Shown here piece after piece: positions 10,141-21,095 of a stretch of DNA of 64,000 nt (positions are counted from its first letter, which is position 1; each line of letters opens with the position of its first letter). The notes below the pieces were generated by a model. It did no database searches and was not told the origin of the DNA. It worked only from the letters and a program-made list of their open reading frames with translations. Both the position numbers and the translations under genes were made by a program. Source of the DNA: Lepidostoma basale (taxonomy: Eukaryota > Arthropoda > Insecta > Trichoptera > Lepidostomatidae). Where the stretch lies: assembly GCA_022606425.2 (NCBI GenBank), contig JAHDVF020000142.1:62001-126000 (forward strand), written 5' to 3'.

Positions 10141-10905
10141 GGGTGCCCAAGAAGAATGTGGTGGGATAAAACTACGGATAGATAGTTAATCAAACTGGTA
10201 ACATGGTATTTTTTTAAAATATATTATTTTATGTGTTTAATCTTTTTATGTGTAACTAAGTATAAAACACGTCCTTTTTTCATTCAGTAACCCATACCAA
10301 GACAAATTAATTGATTGTTACCTATTAATTATAATGAATTTCTACGAGAAAACATTGAAGAATTAACCCACATTTATCGTGATTGTACTCCCTGTACTTT
10401 GGATGTACTCGTACTCAATTTTTGAGTTCAACGTTTCTGATTAAAATGTCAGATTGTATAGTGGTTTTTGTTGATAAATTTAGAATCTAATTTGTCATCC
10501 ATTATACTGCTATTGACGTTTATATTATTTGGTTTTGAAGAGGAAATATTTGATGAAAAGATTAAAAAATGGAATTCGATAAAAGTAACATTTTGATTTA
10601 TAAAATGCTTATATATTTTTTAAAAGCTCCTGAATATTTGAATTATTATGAAAACAAACATACCTGAAGTTTCATTACAGTTTATGAGAGTAAAATCTTT
10701 CGCCTTGATATAATATTATCAAGACTCATTTATTAATATTCTACACCTCTGCCATAAAATATAATAAATCATTGGAAAGGTTTAATCGATATTTACATTT
10801 AGATTTTCTATCGATTCCATGACGTTACCTAAATTCAAATTAAAAAGACAATAATTTTTTTTTAGCCATATTTATTATTTGTAAATGTAAATGCATGTTT
10901 TATAG
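10140..10905. other. AT-rich stretch, nothing recognised
   Basis: No repeat relationship, coding block or strong secondary structure was seen. Confidence 0.5.
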
Positions 10906-10965
10906 TTCTATTATAAATTATGGGATTGACATGTTTCGCTTTTTTAAGGCATTTTCACATTTGAT
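10905..10965 (-). ncRNA. hammerhead-like module, family F
   Basis: The minus strand reads AAATGCC, a short stem, GCGAAACATGTC, then AATCCCATAA. The upstream core is degenerate. It lies directly next to a SINE. Confidence 0.3.
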
Positions 10966-11140
10966 GTGATTGTCACACTGTCTTTGGTCTGGTGTAGAAT
11001 TCTCGTGACAATAAAATGGCGATAGATTGGCTACCTGTCACATGTCACGAGAATCAATATATCAGCTTAAAAACCAATTGTATACTGTAATTGGGTTCAA
11101 GCGACCTGTTGTATACGTAAAAAAATAAAAAAAATTAAAA
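10965..11140 (+). mobile_element. tRNA-derived SINE, 3' domain only
   Basis: It starts at GTGATTGTCACACTGTCTTT and lacks the tRNA-like head. It contains GATTCTCGTGACA and its near-complement TGTCACGAGAATC around ATGGCGATAGATTGGC, then GGGTTCAAGCGACCTGTTG and an A-rich tail. The full-length reference copy is 58,557-58,803. Confidence 0.75.
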
Positions 11141-11279
11141 AAATTTAAAAAAAGCAAAATATGTCATTCTTATAAACTGTTTGAACGCTAAGGCATTAAC
11201 ACTGTGGAATTCCATTGAAATGTATTTAGGAAATTGAAAATAGCTTTTTCAATCCGCTAAATATTAAAAAAGATTTTGA

Positions 11280-11324
11280 AAAACACGACTAGTTTCGAAG
11301 GATATCTCCATCTTAAGGTTTAAA
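11280..11324 (-). ncRNA. hammerhead-like module, family D (single arm)
   Basis: The minus strand reads AAAC, CTTAAGA, a GGA/TCC stem with flanking mismatched bases, GAAA, CTAG, TC, GTGTT. The stem I flanks (AAAC and GTGTT) match those of the palindrome at 17,335-17,508, so both belong to one family. G5 is replaced by U. Confidence 0.4.
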
Positions 11325-11989
11325 AATATAATAAAAACTAAAAAACGAAAGACTAATATAAAAAAATGGCATTTGAAATTCAATAAATAATTTAAATTTA
11401 AAAATTAACCTGGGCTATTTATTATAAGTACTTTTAATCCTTAAGAACTAATAAGTAATATTAAATAGTAATATATGATGTGTAATACATGATGATGATG
11501 TAAAAAAATTTAAAATTGTTATTTAGGAAAAACATACATTTGAAAATACATAACTTGTGTAGAAATTCATTAATTTTTAATTTGCATTTGATTGGGAATG
11601 GGAGGGAGATTGGGGGGGGGGGGAGATTTAATGTAGACAAAGTATTTAAGGCGAGAGGAGTAAAAGTAGGATTCTGATTATGAATTATGTTCTTCAATAA
11701 AGATTTCTTTGAGATCCATTGCATTTATCGGACTATTTTTATAGGCATTATGTTATATTACAAGAGAATAAATCTTTTATCAGCTAATAATTGGCTCTTA
11801 ACCTACTTGATAAATGTACTAGCTCGAAATCTTATAAGACAGAAGTATATTTTCAGTGGGATGTCGATGTTCAAAATGCCGATTGTTGAGACGGCTTTAT
11901 TTTCTATTTGAAATATCATATTTGTATTCGTATAATAAACACTTGTTAAAATAATATTGAAAGAAAATAAATAATTTTTATAAAATTCC

Positions 11990-12415
11990 TCATCAATATA
12001 TAATACAATAAAAAGAGCTTTTTAGAAATGAGATCACTAAGAAAAATATTTGGGAAAACATTATATGTGATGGAACACCGAACAACGAAATAATGAAGAA
12101 ATGTATGGCAGATTTGCATAATAAGTAAAATCAAAAAATAATCCCTGAAATGTTTTATACAGATGGACGAGAAAAGCGAATATTTAAAATGTTGTATACA
12201 AGCAAAAAAAGAAGCCCTGGAAGATCAAATAAAGCATGGCATGACCATTTAAATCAAATATAATACTTAATGGCGGCCATATTCGTAGTCAGAAAAATCA
12301 GTGTATGAATGTAGATGAAGATTGAGAGGTATGTCAGGACAGAGAAGTATGGCAGAATCATCTCTGTCTACCCCTCCAGGGAAACGGCGTGTTCGGCTAC
12401 TTAATGAGTTAGTAT
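11990..12415 (+). mobile_element. RTE 3' end, strongly decayed
   Basis: Scattered blocks follow the RTE C-terminus: GGAAGATCAAATAAAGCATG (a decayed G-R-S-N-K-A-W-H), GAGAGGTATGTCAGGACAG, and GGGAAACGGCGTGTTCGG. No TTAG tail remains beyond TTAATGAGTTAG. Upstream of 12,170 the match fades. Confidence 0.5.
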
Positions 12416-13387
12416 AGCATATGTATATTTAAAATTAAATTATTTCACTTCAACTACAAAAAAACGTCCCAAAATTACATTTATCTAATAATTATTTTAT
12501 GAAATGTCTACAAATCATTTTTGTCTTTCTAGCTGAATATCAAATTAAATAACGCTTCCCGTATGTCATTATATACGGTTTATGGCAGTCGAGGAATTTC
12601 AAGTTGAATTTATAACCTCGCTTGTTTTTTCTGTGACTTTGTGACTTATATGAATACCATCTGCTAACTAACTGAATGTTGCTTGAAAACAAAAGTATTG
12701 TACTTAAACGAAACAGGGCAATGCTAAATCGCATATTGGCGATAACTTGGAACAGATAGAGAGTTCGTTGTCCCGTTCTGCGATAGTGAAATAATAAAAC
12801 TGCATTTCAATGCACAACTTTGATAAACTCGTTCTCTTTTATATTATCACCAAACGGCTAGTATGTAGCACAATCTATTTTAATGTCGCCAGAAATTATT
12901 ATGTGGAAAAAGTAACACGCAGTCCAATATATCATACTAGATGTGTCAGTTCTAATATTAGAGTATTCAATAGAATATCTTTAAATTTTGTGTGGGTTCA
13001 GATAAAAAAAAAACTCGAAAAACAACAGTTTATTTTCTTTAATATATTGTACTAATAATATTTGGAAAGATACATTGTTGAAAATACATAAACGAGTAAG
13101 AGACAACAAGAATTTAAAAAAAGTATTTTCATATTGTAAATTGAAATTACGAAAGAAGTTTATAGTAAAGAAATAAAACCCATGTTCTAAAATTTCAACT
13201 GGTTTCAGAAATCTAAATACATAAAATAAAAATATTATGCATATTTTTTGTTTTCATTAAGAAAGAATAAATTAATAAGCCCATTATATTTTTCTTTATC
13301 CTGGTTATCAAAGTCACGTCGGTTTAACGTGTTGGAAAATAAAACGCCCTCGGTTAAGGCTATCAAAGATAATATCAGGAACATACA
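12416..13387. other. AT-rich stretch, nothing recognised
   Basis: Short frames occur on both strands at 12,540-12,734 and 12,810-13,055, but none has a recognisable motif or better codon pattern than expected from AT-rich DNA. Confidence 0.45.
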
Positions 13388-13612
13388 GAAGAGCTTCGTG
13401 GCAGAGAGGCAAGAGCTACGACTGCCACGCCGAAGGTTCCGGGTTTGATTCCCGAGATGGTAGTGTGATTGTCACACAATCTTTGGTCTGGTATAAAATT
13501 CACGTGACAATAAAATGGCGATAGACTAGGTACCTATCACACGGCATGAGAATCATTAGCGAAAAAAATGTCAACAGTTATCGGGTTCAAATAACCTGTT
13601 GTCTGCAATTGT
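13388..13612 (+). mobile_element. tRNA-derived SINE, full length
   Basis: The head carries an A-box-like GTGGCAGAGAGGC and a B-box-like GGTTTGATTCCC, as in a pol III promoter. The body has TGTGATTGTCACACAATC, the conserved hairpin flanking ATGGCGATAGACTAGG, and GGGTTCAAATAACCTGTTG. It is about 225 bp long. Confidence 0.8.
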
Positions 13613-13700
13613 GAAAAGCAACGGCAAATTGAATGGCCAAAGCAATATCCCAAGAATCAGCAAATATTCGGAAAGACGCAAAGAATCAGAAAAATAATTA
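13612..13700 (-). mobile_element. fragment of an (AAT)n-tailed LINE, upstream part
   Basis: GAAAAGCAACGGCAAATTGA and the following bases match 30,750-30,830, which belongs to a LINE 3' region ending in (AAT)n on the minus strand. Here the tail itself is missing and the fragment directly follows a SINE. Confidence 0.4.
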
Positions 13701-13939
13701 TAAAAATATATCGCTGCGGGCAATATATCGCGAACATTCACCGGGTACTGAAAAAATAGCAATTTTCAAGTCGATTAACCAATATTAAAAATAAAAAATA
13801 TTTGGAAATTTATTTTTGTACTAATAGAAAACACTGTTCTCTTTGTGAATAGCATTCACGGCGGCTCAAGTTTATACTCGCTTTGAGATAAGCGAATATA
13901 AACATGAGTCGTCGAAGGGACTGAGTTTACTGTACTATT

Positions 13940-14205
13940 CGTCTTCGTCTTCTACTCATTCGTCTTATTCTTCTTCGTCTTCATCATCATCTTATTCTTA
14001 TTCGTATTCTTCTTCTTTGTCTTTTTCTTCTTCATCTTCCTTTTCTTGGTCTTATTTTTCATCTTCTTCTTATTAGTCTTCTTGGTCATCTTCTATTTCA
14101 TCGTCTTCTTCTACGTCTTCTCCTTCTTCGTCTTCTTCTTTTTCGTCGTCTTCTTCTTCGTTGTCGTCTTTCTTCTTCTTCTTCTTTATTATTACTATTT
14201 AATTC
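13940..14205 (+). repeat. imperfect TTC/TCG trinucleotide microsatellite
   Basis: About 265 bp are almost purely pyrimidine on the plus strand, built from TTC, TCG, TCA and TTA triplets. On the minus strand the triplets would read mostly Glu, Asp and Lys, but no open frame spans the array. Long polypyrimidine tracts can form triplex DNA; that is inference. Confidence 0.85.
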
Positions 14206-14835
14206 AAAGTTATGATGTTCACTAAATTCGTCACCAAAATTTGATTTTTTGAATCATTAAAAGTAAAAAAATAAATAAAAGTAGAACACAAACACAAGCT
14301 TAAAAACTCTTTCATAGTAATTAACAATTTTTTCAATTTGTATCTAGTGTAAACTCGGCTTTAACGCCGAAATTTTAAATGACTGCTGTCATGACCTCAT
14401 TTAATCACACGACATATTGTGTCAAGTCTGTAATGGTATACTTTCATTTGCGCAATGATATTTTTTAGCCATTTGACTCAATGTTATCAGCCCCAACGCG
14501 CCTTGTGCTTTTTCCGCACCGGGAGAACTGTTAGATAAACGCACGTGGCGCGTACGCTGCACCAAACGGGTTAATATTCTGCTTTGTATGCGAAATTTTT
14601 ATCATAAATGAGAATGATTTTTTTAACTTGAAAAATAAATAATATAGGGTGTCCTATAATCGCGAATCAAAGCATCCTAAGTCCCCTCACGTATTTTACA
14701 TATCTTTCATAGGGTTGGAAATGTATGTACTCGTACTTAGCACGATCCTGAAAGGCAGGTGTTACACTTTGTGAAAAAGGAATAATTTAAAATACTCAAT
14801 TAATAATATTATGTTAATATCAACGCACGTGTACT

Positions 14836-15076
14836 CAGTGGCGGTACTCCCAAAGAAGCCCGGTTTGCTTAAGATACTTTGAATTAAAACCTCTTCTGGC
14901 TTACAGAGGTTCGGCTCTTGTGGCTATTCCCCTTACGTCTGATGGGAACATTGTTGGAAGGTGATTTGATGGGTTGTTGGTTTATACGGGGGCATAAATA
15001 CTTAGATTTGGGAGTTTTGATTTAAAATATCTTACGCAAGTCGGGCTTCTTGGCTTCTATGGGAGTACCGCCACCG
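14836..15076. mobile_element. hAT-like MITE
   Basis: The left terminus CAGTGGCGGTACTCCC is mirrored on the right by GGGAGTACCGCCACCG. Just inside lie AGAAGCCCG and its complement CGGGCTTCTT. CAG(T/G)GGCGG-type termini are typical of hAT elements. No clear 8-bp target duplication remains and there is no coding capacity. Confidence 0.65.
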
Positions 15077-15207
15077 CACACTGGAGCCGAAATAAGAATT
15101 GTCGGAATAAATTATTTTTGTGGTCTTTTAAATATGAAATAAATAAAACAATGTATATAAATTGTTATAAAGTAATTTTAATGATAAAAACAGGATTTTT
15201 TAAAATT

Positions 15208-16365
15208 TTATTCACTATCTGAAGAATTTTCGGCTTCGTTTTCACTGATCGTGGATAGCGTGGAAGCGTCGGACGTTATAATCTTAGGTGGAGCCATAAT
15301 ATCATATAAATTGTCCGATATCAACCTTAAAGGTACTAAAGACGATATAAAAATATTATTATCCTTTGAATTTGTTTCTTCTACTTCTGTTTGTATTCTG
15401 ACTGTGCAGATCCGTCTAAGCCCCATTTGCATATTAAGGTCATATTTTTTACATTTTCAGATTTTTGAACTTCTAAAATTTCTTTATGGGCTTCCAAAAG
15501 ACGAGTGGCAGTATGATCAAGTAAATTTTGCAATTTAATCTCAGCAAAAGTATCTGTGACTACAATGCTTTCCTTTGGAGGGTAACATTCACTTTTCGCC
15601 TGTTGTATTTTTTTGTAAGATGGAAATAGGAATTTGTCATGTTCTCGAATTATATTGTATTGATGTTTGGTGAGTTTTGCTTCAATAAACATCGAAAGAG
15701 CTTCTTTTCCTGTAAGCTGCTTCCTTTTACAGATGTTAATTTTCTTGTATGCATTTCTGTATGAGGCAGCTCTTTTGGGCGAAGTTGTCGTAACTTTCTT
15801 CAAAACTTTGGATGCATCCACTTGACCAGCAGCTCGCAAACTCACCTGTGCTGCGAATAACAATTCCTCAGGAGAGTGCTTTGATCTCAAAGATTTAGTC
15901 TTTTGGAGTTTAACTCATTCACAAGATTCTTTAAAATTTGTTTGAGGGCGACCCACTTTTTTACTGAAAACAACAGAATAGTTCTGAAAACCTATTGAAG
16001 TATCTAGCCATTCATTATTAAAAATCAAGAATCTGTTCTCTTTTCTGAGAGCCTTATGCAACCTCTTCTTAAAATCAGACACAAAAAATGAAATTGTTTT
16101 ATAAAGGTTTGGTAATTGGTATTTTGGACATTTAGTACGTATTTCGACAAATTCCTTCAAGCATGATACTTGATCAGCCAATCTAACGTGGCCAGATTGT
16201 CTCATTTGATCAAATAAGGTACGTCTACTTATAAAAATATTAGTTGTACCTGATCCTGAAACAAAAAATAATAATTAAAAATAACTAATAAATGCCTTAC
16301 TTTTTACTATGTTTCCACATCCTGGACAAAAGTGACCTTTATGTGAAAAAGCGCAAATATGCGTA
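15208..16365 (-). pseudogene. decayed spliced gene remnant, transposase-related protein suspected
   Basis: On the minus strand, exon A (about 16,365-16,301) encodes a short zinc-ribbon-like segment (C, H, then HFCPGCG). A 45-bp intron (16,300-16,256) has GT at its start and TTTTTTGTTTCAG at its end. Splicing keeps the frame into exon B. Exon B runs through MRQSGHVRLADQ to an in-frame TGA at 15,912-15,914, then on in the same frame to KWGLDGS and EYKQK, a stop at 15,381, and one frame over to FISSLVPLRL and an acidic serine-rich C-terminus ending at 15,208. One stop plus one frameshift make it a probable pseudogene. The KWGxDGS and SSLVPLRL blocks recall a family of uncharacterised animal proteins that I associate with RAG1/Transib-like DDE transposases, where such an Asp could be the first catalytic acid. 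That link is from memory and uncertain. Confidence 0.5.
15381..15890 (-). CDS. main open frame of the remnant (169 codons)
   Basis: This is the longest clean frame in the window outside transposon ends. Lysine and glutamine content and the blocks ELLFAAQVSLR, KEALSMFIEAKLTKHQYN, FPSYKKIQQAKSECYPP, LQNLLDHTATRLLEAHKE and KWGLDGS give a globular, nucleic-acid-binding look. It is not a complete gene: it opens after an in-frame stop and closes just before a frameshift, inside the remnant at 15,208-16,365. Confidence 0.45.
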   Translation of the reverse strand: MRSKHSPEELLFAAQVSLRAAGQVDASKVLKKVTTTSPKRAASYRNAYKKINICKRKQLTGKEALSMFIEAKLTKHQYNIIREHDKFLFPSYKKIQQAKSECYPPKESIVVTDTFAEIKLQNLLDHTATRLLEAHKEILEVQKSENVKNMTLICKWGLDGSAQSEYKQK

Positions 16366-17037
16366 ATTTTTTTTTATATTTCCTTAAGAACAATGAATAG
16401 GTAAACAAATAAGCCCAAAACTACAGACATTATATGAACTGATATCACCTAAAAGTTTACATATAAAATCAATAAACTAAAAAAAATCAAAAATATTCTC
16501 TAGTAATGTAAATACCCGTTTAAAATATCACAATTCAGAATAAACAAACGATATTTTCAAAAAAAATATGTACCAAACTATGGGGGATAACGCCATATTG
16601 AAAGAATAACAAAATTTGGAAGCACTATAAAGTATTTGCAATGTAGCCAAGGTAACTTTTCGTATTGAAATCGCAGACGGTACAAGCTTCGCCTATGATG
16701 GACAAGTTTCGACTGGAACAGAGACAAAAGTTGACCTGCACCGCGACTTTAGAGTACTGAGCTGTATGCCAGCTATATGTAACTATCAATTCCATTAATT
16801 ATTTCTGACCTTATATTAATTCTCTAAAAAGGGTTTATTCGCAGAATTCATGGATCGGCCCCAGTGTGCACCGCGTGTACTATACTTGTTAGAAGTATCT
16901 TTAGATACAAATTATAATAATATTAAGGCACCAATTATCATATTATTCCATACGAATGAAAGACTACACAGCTGAATTTCCTGTTATTATTCTTTAATTT
17001 CTGCGGAGAATTCAGCCTGCAAGTAAAAGGAAATGAT

Positions 17038-17312
17038 TAATTGTATCTCAATAGAGACGAAGATGTAAATTGTTTTCTGGGAATATAATATGGTGGTCGA
17101 GGCGCATACTGGACTTATGACCTTTTATTGGTTGGGTTAAGCGATCATTTTATGTTTAACAACATTCCACATTCCGCCCTTCTTACGACCACCACGTCTG
17201 ATTTTTTTTTGGAAGATGTATTTATGCTAGAATGCTGCGCAGCACTTCACATTTTTTTAGTTCAATCTACACTAGCGCCATCCATTAAGATTGGGAAGCA
17301 TTAAGAAGAAAA
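17038..17312 (+). mobile_element. MITE family M, older subfamily
   Basis: It starts TTAATTGTATCTCAATAGAG and contains TATGGTGGTCGAGGCGCATA, TTGGTTGGGTTAAGCG and TTACGACCACCACGTCTGA. It ends with ACACTAGCGCCATCCATTAA followed by AGCATTAAGAAGAAAATCTT. Relatives lie at 33.7-34.1 and 60.75-61.3 kb. Confidence 0.75.
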
Positions 17313-17334
17313 TCTTTAAATTGTAAATAAAACA

Positions 17335-17508
17335 CTTGTTTTTCACCACTTGAGTTTTATATTTTATACGACTAATTTCGGAAGCTACAGATGCTTCCAT
17401 CTACAGGTTTAAATATAAACTTATTTAAACCTGTAGATGGAAGCATCTGTAGCTTCCGAAACTAGTCGTGTAAAATATAAAACTCAAGTGGTGAAAAAAA
17501 AGTGTTTT
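17335..17508. mobile_element. near-perfect palindromic element with two opposed hammerhead-like modules (family D)
   Basis: Arms of about 75 bp (17,335-17,412 and 17,424-17,508) are inverted copies with very few differences around a short AT spacer. Both arms carry AAACCTGTAGATGGAAGC, a stem-loop and CTTCCGAAA(C/T)TAGTCG, and end AACTCAAGTGGTGAAAAA. The high arm identity suggests a recent origin or gene conversion. There is no coding content. Confidence 0.7.
17424..17474 (+). ncRNA. hammerhead-like module, family D, right arm
   Basis: Stem I 5' strand is TTTAAAC (17,424-17,430), followed by CTGTAGA, linker T, six-pair stem II GGAAGC/GCTTCC with loop ATCTGTA, GAAA, self-complementary CTAG, TC, then stem I 3' strand GTGTAAA (17,468-17,474). 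Stem I pairs six of seven positions in register with the cleavage site. A6 is U, which departs from the active consensus. The mirror-image module is on the minus strand at about 17,366-17,413. Confidence 0.55.
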
Positions 17509-17599
17509 ATTTACAATTTTATCATGTCCTACCGCAAAGTGAATGCCGAAACAATTAATAACATAAGAAAATCTTTATTATCCGCAATGGGTAAAATCC

Positions 17600-18010
17600 A
17601 GTTTTTGTATACATTCAAAATGTTGTAAAAGGAAAGGTGTATCGAACCGTCATAAGATCTGCTATGCTCTACGGATCGGAATGCAGAGCCGCAAGGCGAC
17701 AAGAAGAACAGAGGTACATGTAACATGAATGAAGATGCTGAGGTGAGCCGCCGGGGTTACGATGCTGGATAAAGCTGGAAATGAGTACATCAGAGGTAGC
17801 CTAAAAGTCGCTTCCTTAGTGAAAAAACTAGGGAACGTCGTCTGTGGTGGTACGACCATGTAAGCAGGAGGGACAATGAATTCATCGTTCGCAACTGGAA
17901 GACGGAATAAGGGGACCAGGTCGGCCTCTGGGAAGGCACTGGGACTGGATAGCCAGATGACCCGGGATCGAGAGACCGACCCCAAATAACGGGAAATGGT
18001 TAGGCGAAAG
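17600..18010 (+). mobile_element. RTE-type LINE C-terminus, second subfamily
   Basis: A broken frame shows KVYRTVIRSAMLYGSEC at the start, a decayed middle, R-R-L-x-W-x-x-H-like DNA near 17,840, GGACCAGGTCGGCCTC (GPGRP), and a final D-R-E-T-W-like stretch before TAACGGGAAATGGTTAGGCG. The copy at 36,822-37,150 shares this end. Multiple frameshifts. Confidence 0.65.
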
Positions 18011-18885
18011 AAGGAAAATCAATTCCCATTTCAAAGAGCTCGTTTTTCTTTGATATACTTCATTTTAGTGGATAAATAGCAATCATTTCGTAGAATTTAT
18101 ATAACTTAAAAGTGGTTTGTTTTTAGTTTGTTTTGATTACAATGGTTTGTTTTTACATTACAAAAATTACAAAATAACTCTTCTTCATTTATAAAGAATA
18201 TTAAATTGTCGAAACTCTGAATAATTGTAGATATGAACGCTTCTTAGGCTGTCCTAAATCCACCTGACTGATATATTTTTACCTTACCGTATTGATAGCT
18301 TTTTCAGCTTTCATTTAAATATAACTGTAGCATCCAAATATTTAATATAATTTTAAAATTAACCAGTTTTTTATTAACAGTGGATATTGAACCAATTTTA
18401 TCTTTGGCGTTCTAACGAAAATATGTTAAGTTCTCATTTAGTATTTATAAGGTGATATGAGATAATTTTACTTTGATATTTTATCACAGCTTTCAGTCCT
18501 CACGCGATTATTAAAAATGCATTTCATAATAAAATTATGTTTTTTAGATTAGAATAAAAACACATTAAGGCACTTTGTGTTACTCACAATTTAAGGCTGG
18601 AAGGGGGAACAGGATTGTCACCAACAGAACCTTGAATATCGTCAATAAATAATGAAATGATAATACGACTTCGCGAATACGTCGTATAGGGAGATAAATT
18701 CCCGATTTCTTATGTGGTGGAATACTACACTTGAATCTCTGTGCTTGGAATAAAATTTATCACTTATTGAAGGACCTTTTGCCTACCCGTTGAAAGCTCT
18801 TATGAATTTCTGGGTCTTAGCAAGAAAATTCTTTAGAACTGTTAAAGAAATGATTCTAAAAATTGCGCGTTTTTAAAAGATTATC
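18010..18885. other. AT-rich stretch, nothing recognised
   Basis: No repeat copy, coding block or structural element was identified. Confidence 0.45.
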
Positions 18886-18887
18886 TT

Positions 18888-19065
18888 TGAATTATATCAT
18901 TGTTCGAAAACTTCTGTTTTATAGAAATTTTATTATTATTTGTTATATAGTTTATGGGAATGACATGTTACTCCTTTTGCATTATCTATAAAACAGACGT
19001 TTTAATTCTAATATATTATTTAAAATAGAAATTAACATCACTGTTCGAGAAACAATAAACATGAT
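18888..19065. mobile_element. inverted-repeat element containing a family F module
   Basis: ATCATTGTTCGAAAACTTCT followed by GTTTTATAG on the left is mirrored by CTATAAAACAGACGTTTTAA and CATCACTGTTCGAGAAACAA on the right. The centre holds TTTATGGGAATGACATGTTA, the outer part of the family F module. TTGTTTCTTGAACAATGATG-type ends recur at 24.75, 53.79 and 54.53 kb. Confidence 0.5.
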
Positions 19066-19329
19066 GAAGATGATGATTTGTACAGCGTCATTTTTGTGAG
19101 AAATTCACTTCAAAGGCGCTCTTCGTCCGGAAAGCTTCTTTTAACAAGAAAAGTTTTAAGAGAGCTTCAGACAACTCCTTCGTCGTCTTGACTGCGGATC
19201 TTGTAGGGTTATATAAAGATATATATATTAAATATATGTTTCATTGTATAGCAATACAATATATCATACGAGTAACATAATACCGCTTCGTAGAACTCTG
19301 TATTAGTTTTGATGTCTTGCACATCTTGC

Positions 19330-19740
19330 TTTTTCAGCAGGGGTAATAATATTTCATTTCTCCTTCTTCTTCCTTAGTCATCACTCCGCTGCTGGATGTA
19401 GGCTTCTTCTAAAGTTCACTATTTTTTTTGATCCTGTGCGACTCTCGTCCATCTTCTTCCCTCGACCGGAATTAGGTGGTCAGCTTTTTTTGGGTCGAAC
19501 TTCTTGTCTGCTTTTTTTTTCTCCCATGGTCTCCACGTCAAGACTCTGGCTGCCTATCTGTATGTTGATATATCTTGCCCATTTCCACTTTGATTTTGGA
19601 TAACGGTCTATAATTATATCGACAAGCTTTGTCCGGCGTATGATTTTGGTATTGGGTATTTTGTCCCTCAGACTAATGCCAAGAATTTGTCTCTCCATTG
19701 CCCGGTTGTGCACATCTCAGTTTGTTTATGGTATTGGCTG
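19330..19740 (-). mobile_element. RTE-like LINE C-terminus, third subfamily
   Basis: The minus-strand frame at 19,480-19,713 carries RAMERQILGISLRDKI, a TK-x-x-D-I-I-like block and KWKWARYI, the post-polymerase signature of another arthropod LINE subfamily. Downstream a broken frame ends with LEEAYIQQ-like codons near 19,390-19,410, where the elements normally terminate, and then GAAGAAGGAG-type DNA. The copy at 59,390-59,800 belongs here. Confidence 0.7.
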
Positions 19741-19839
19741 TGAATTCCACAGTTTCCGGTTCATGCGTAATTACTGGGAAGATGCATGCCTCGTTAACTA
19801 CTATTTTGATGTTCATGGGAATATCTATATTATTATTTT

Positions 19840-20460
19840 ATTTCATTTAATTTATTTATTTAATTATGTCCAAATCATTACAGAATTATTTTCCAATATA
19901 CTAAAGATATAAATAATCATAAAATAATAAAAAAGAGCTAGAAACATAAGATGCATGACAATTAGTAAAATGAATATACTCGTACAATTTTATTAAAGAC
20001 AGTAATTCCCTCAGGAGAGCCAAACTATTACAAAATACTTCAAACTCCGAGGTGATACGATTAAGCCAATACATTGTTCTAACTAACGGCTTAACTATTG
20101 GGAGGTTGGTTCTGCATCGTGGGAGATAAAACAATTTATGGCCCCTTTGTCGAAGATAATTATCAGAGACGAACAGACCTACATCACTCAGGATTTCTGA
20201 GTTGTGTATACAACCGCCTATCAGTCGAAAGAAGTGAACACACAAATGAATGTCTCGTATTTTCTCGAGTGACTGATAGCCTAGCATCCCCAGCAATAAA
20301 TCAATCGGAAAAAGCCACGGGTAATATTCATATCCCTTAGAAAGAGGTTTCGTAGAAATGTCTTCTACACCCTCTTCACCATCAGGGAATAGCAAACCTC
20401 AAGCGGCGTCCAAAGAATGGAACTTAATTTCAACCAACTTTTTACCAGAGAGTTATACAG
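19840..20460 (-). mobile_element. Jockey-group LINE 3' end, best-preserved C-terminus
   Basis: An uninterrupted 164-codon frame (19,901-20,395) spans EYYPWLFPIDLLLGMLGYQS, IHLCVHFFRLIGG, LFVSDNYLRQRGHKLFYLP, RTNLPIVKPL and the D/E-V-F-like end. It is the longest copy of the family in the window. The 3' region ends in AT-rich DNA with ATTTAATTTATTTATTTAAT near 19,850. Weaker homology extends upstream to about 20,460. Confidence 0.75.
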
Positions 20461-21000
20461 TAACATCATCACCTGAATATTACGAAAAATCTTGGCGTTT
20501 TTGATGACAAAATCTAGCATTATTAGTAAGATAATAATCTCCCACTAGTGATGAAAATAATAATCTTAAATATGATGAACTTGAACTTGAATGAAAAATG
20601 CTGAATGACAGAGATTTTAAATTAATGGGTAAATTTAGTAAATTACAGATCCAATTTGCCTAAATTTAGAAAATTACAGATTCAAAGTTACCCGCAATGG
20701 AGATTCTTGTTTATAACAGATTAATTTATTTGTTACTTTTCCACGCACGAAAGACTGTACTTAAATGAGATAAAATTTGAAAAGCTACAAGATTTGATAA
20801 CAGTTTAAACAGATAACAATGGAAACGTGGCTGTAAAGAATAATCCCGGTGAAAATACCCCTGGCAACTGAACAATCAACTCTTAACTGAAAACAGAAAT
20901 CATTAAAAATATTTTAGCTCATGGAGAGATTTCTTGAAAACAAAAGAGTCACCAGGTATGAAAAGTTTCCACTTTTCTAAGAGTTTATTCTGAATACAAA
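20460..21000. other. AT-rich stretch, nothing recognised
   Basis: A locally repeated ATTACAGAT(C/T)CAA and AATTTAGTAAATTACAG (20,625-20,690) is the only structure seen. Confidence 0.4.
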
Positions 21001-21095
21001 AATATATTGGTTAATTTCGGCCACGTAAGGAGTCGGAGAAATTGACGTGCATGCATGACATGATGGAGACGGCATGGTGGTTGGTTAGTTTTTAG
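21000..21095 (+). mobile_element. short RTE 3' terminus
   Basis: TCGGCCACGTAAGGAGTCGG, GCATGCATGACATGATG and GGAGACGGCATGGTGGTTGG mark the last codons and end of an RTE copy with an internal deletion. Confidence 0.5.

Noticed and set aside
13940..14205. Possible acidic low-complexity coding region on the minus strand
   Set aside because: Stops interrupt all frames across the array; best explained as a microsatellite.
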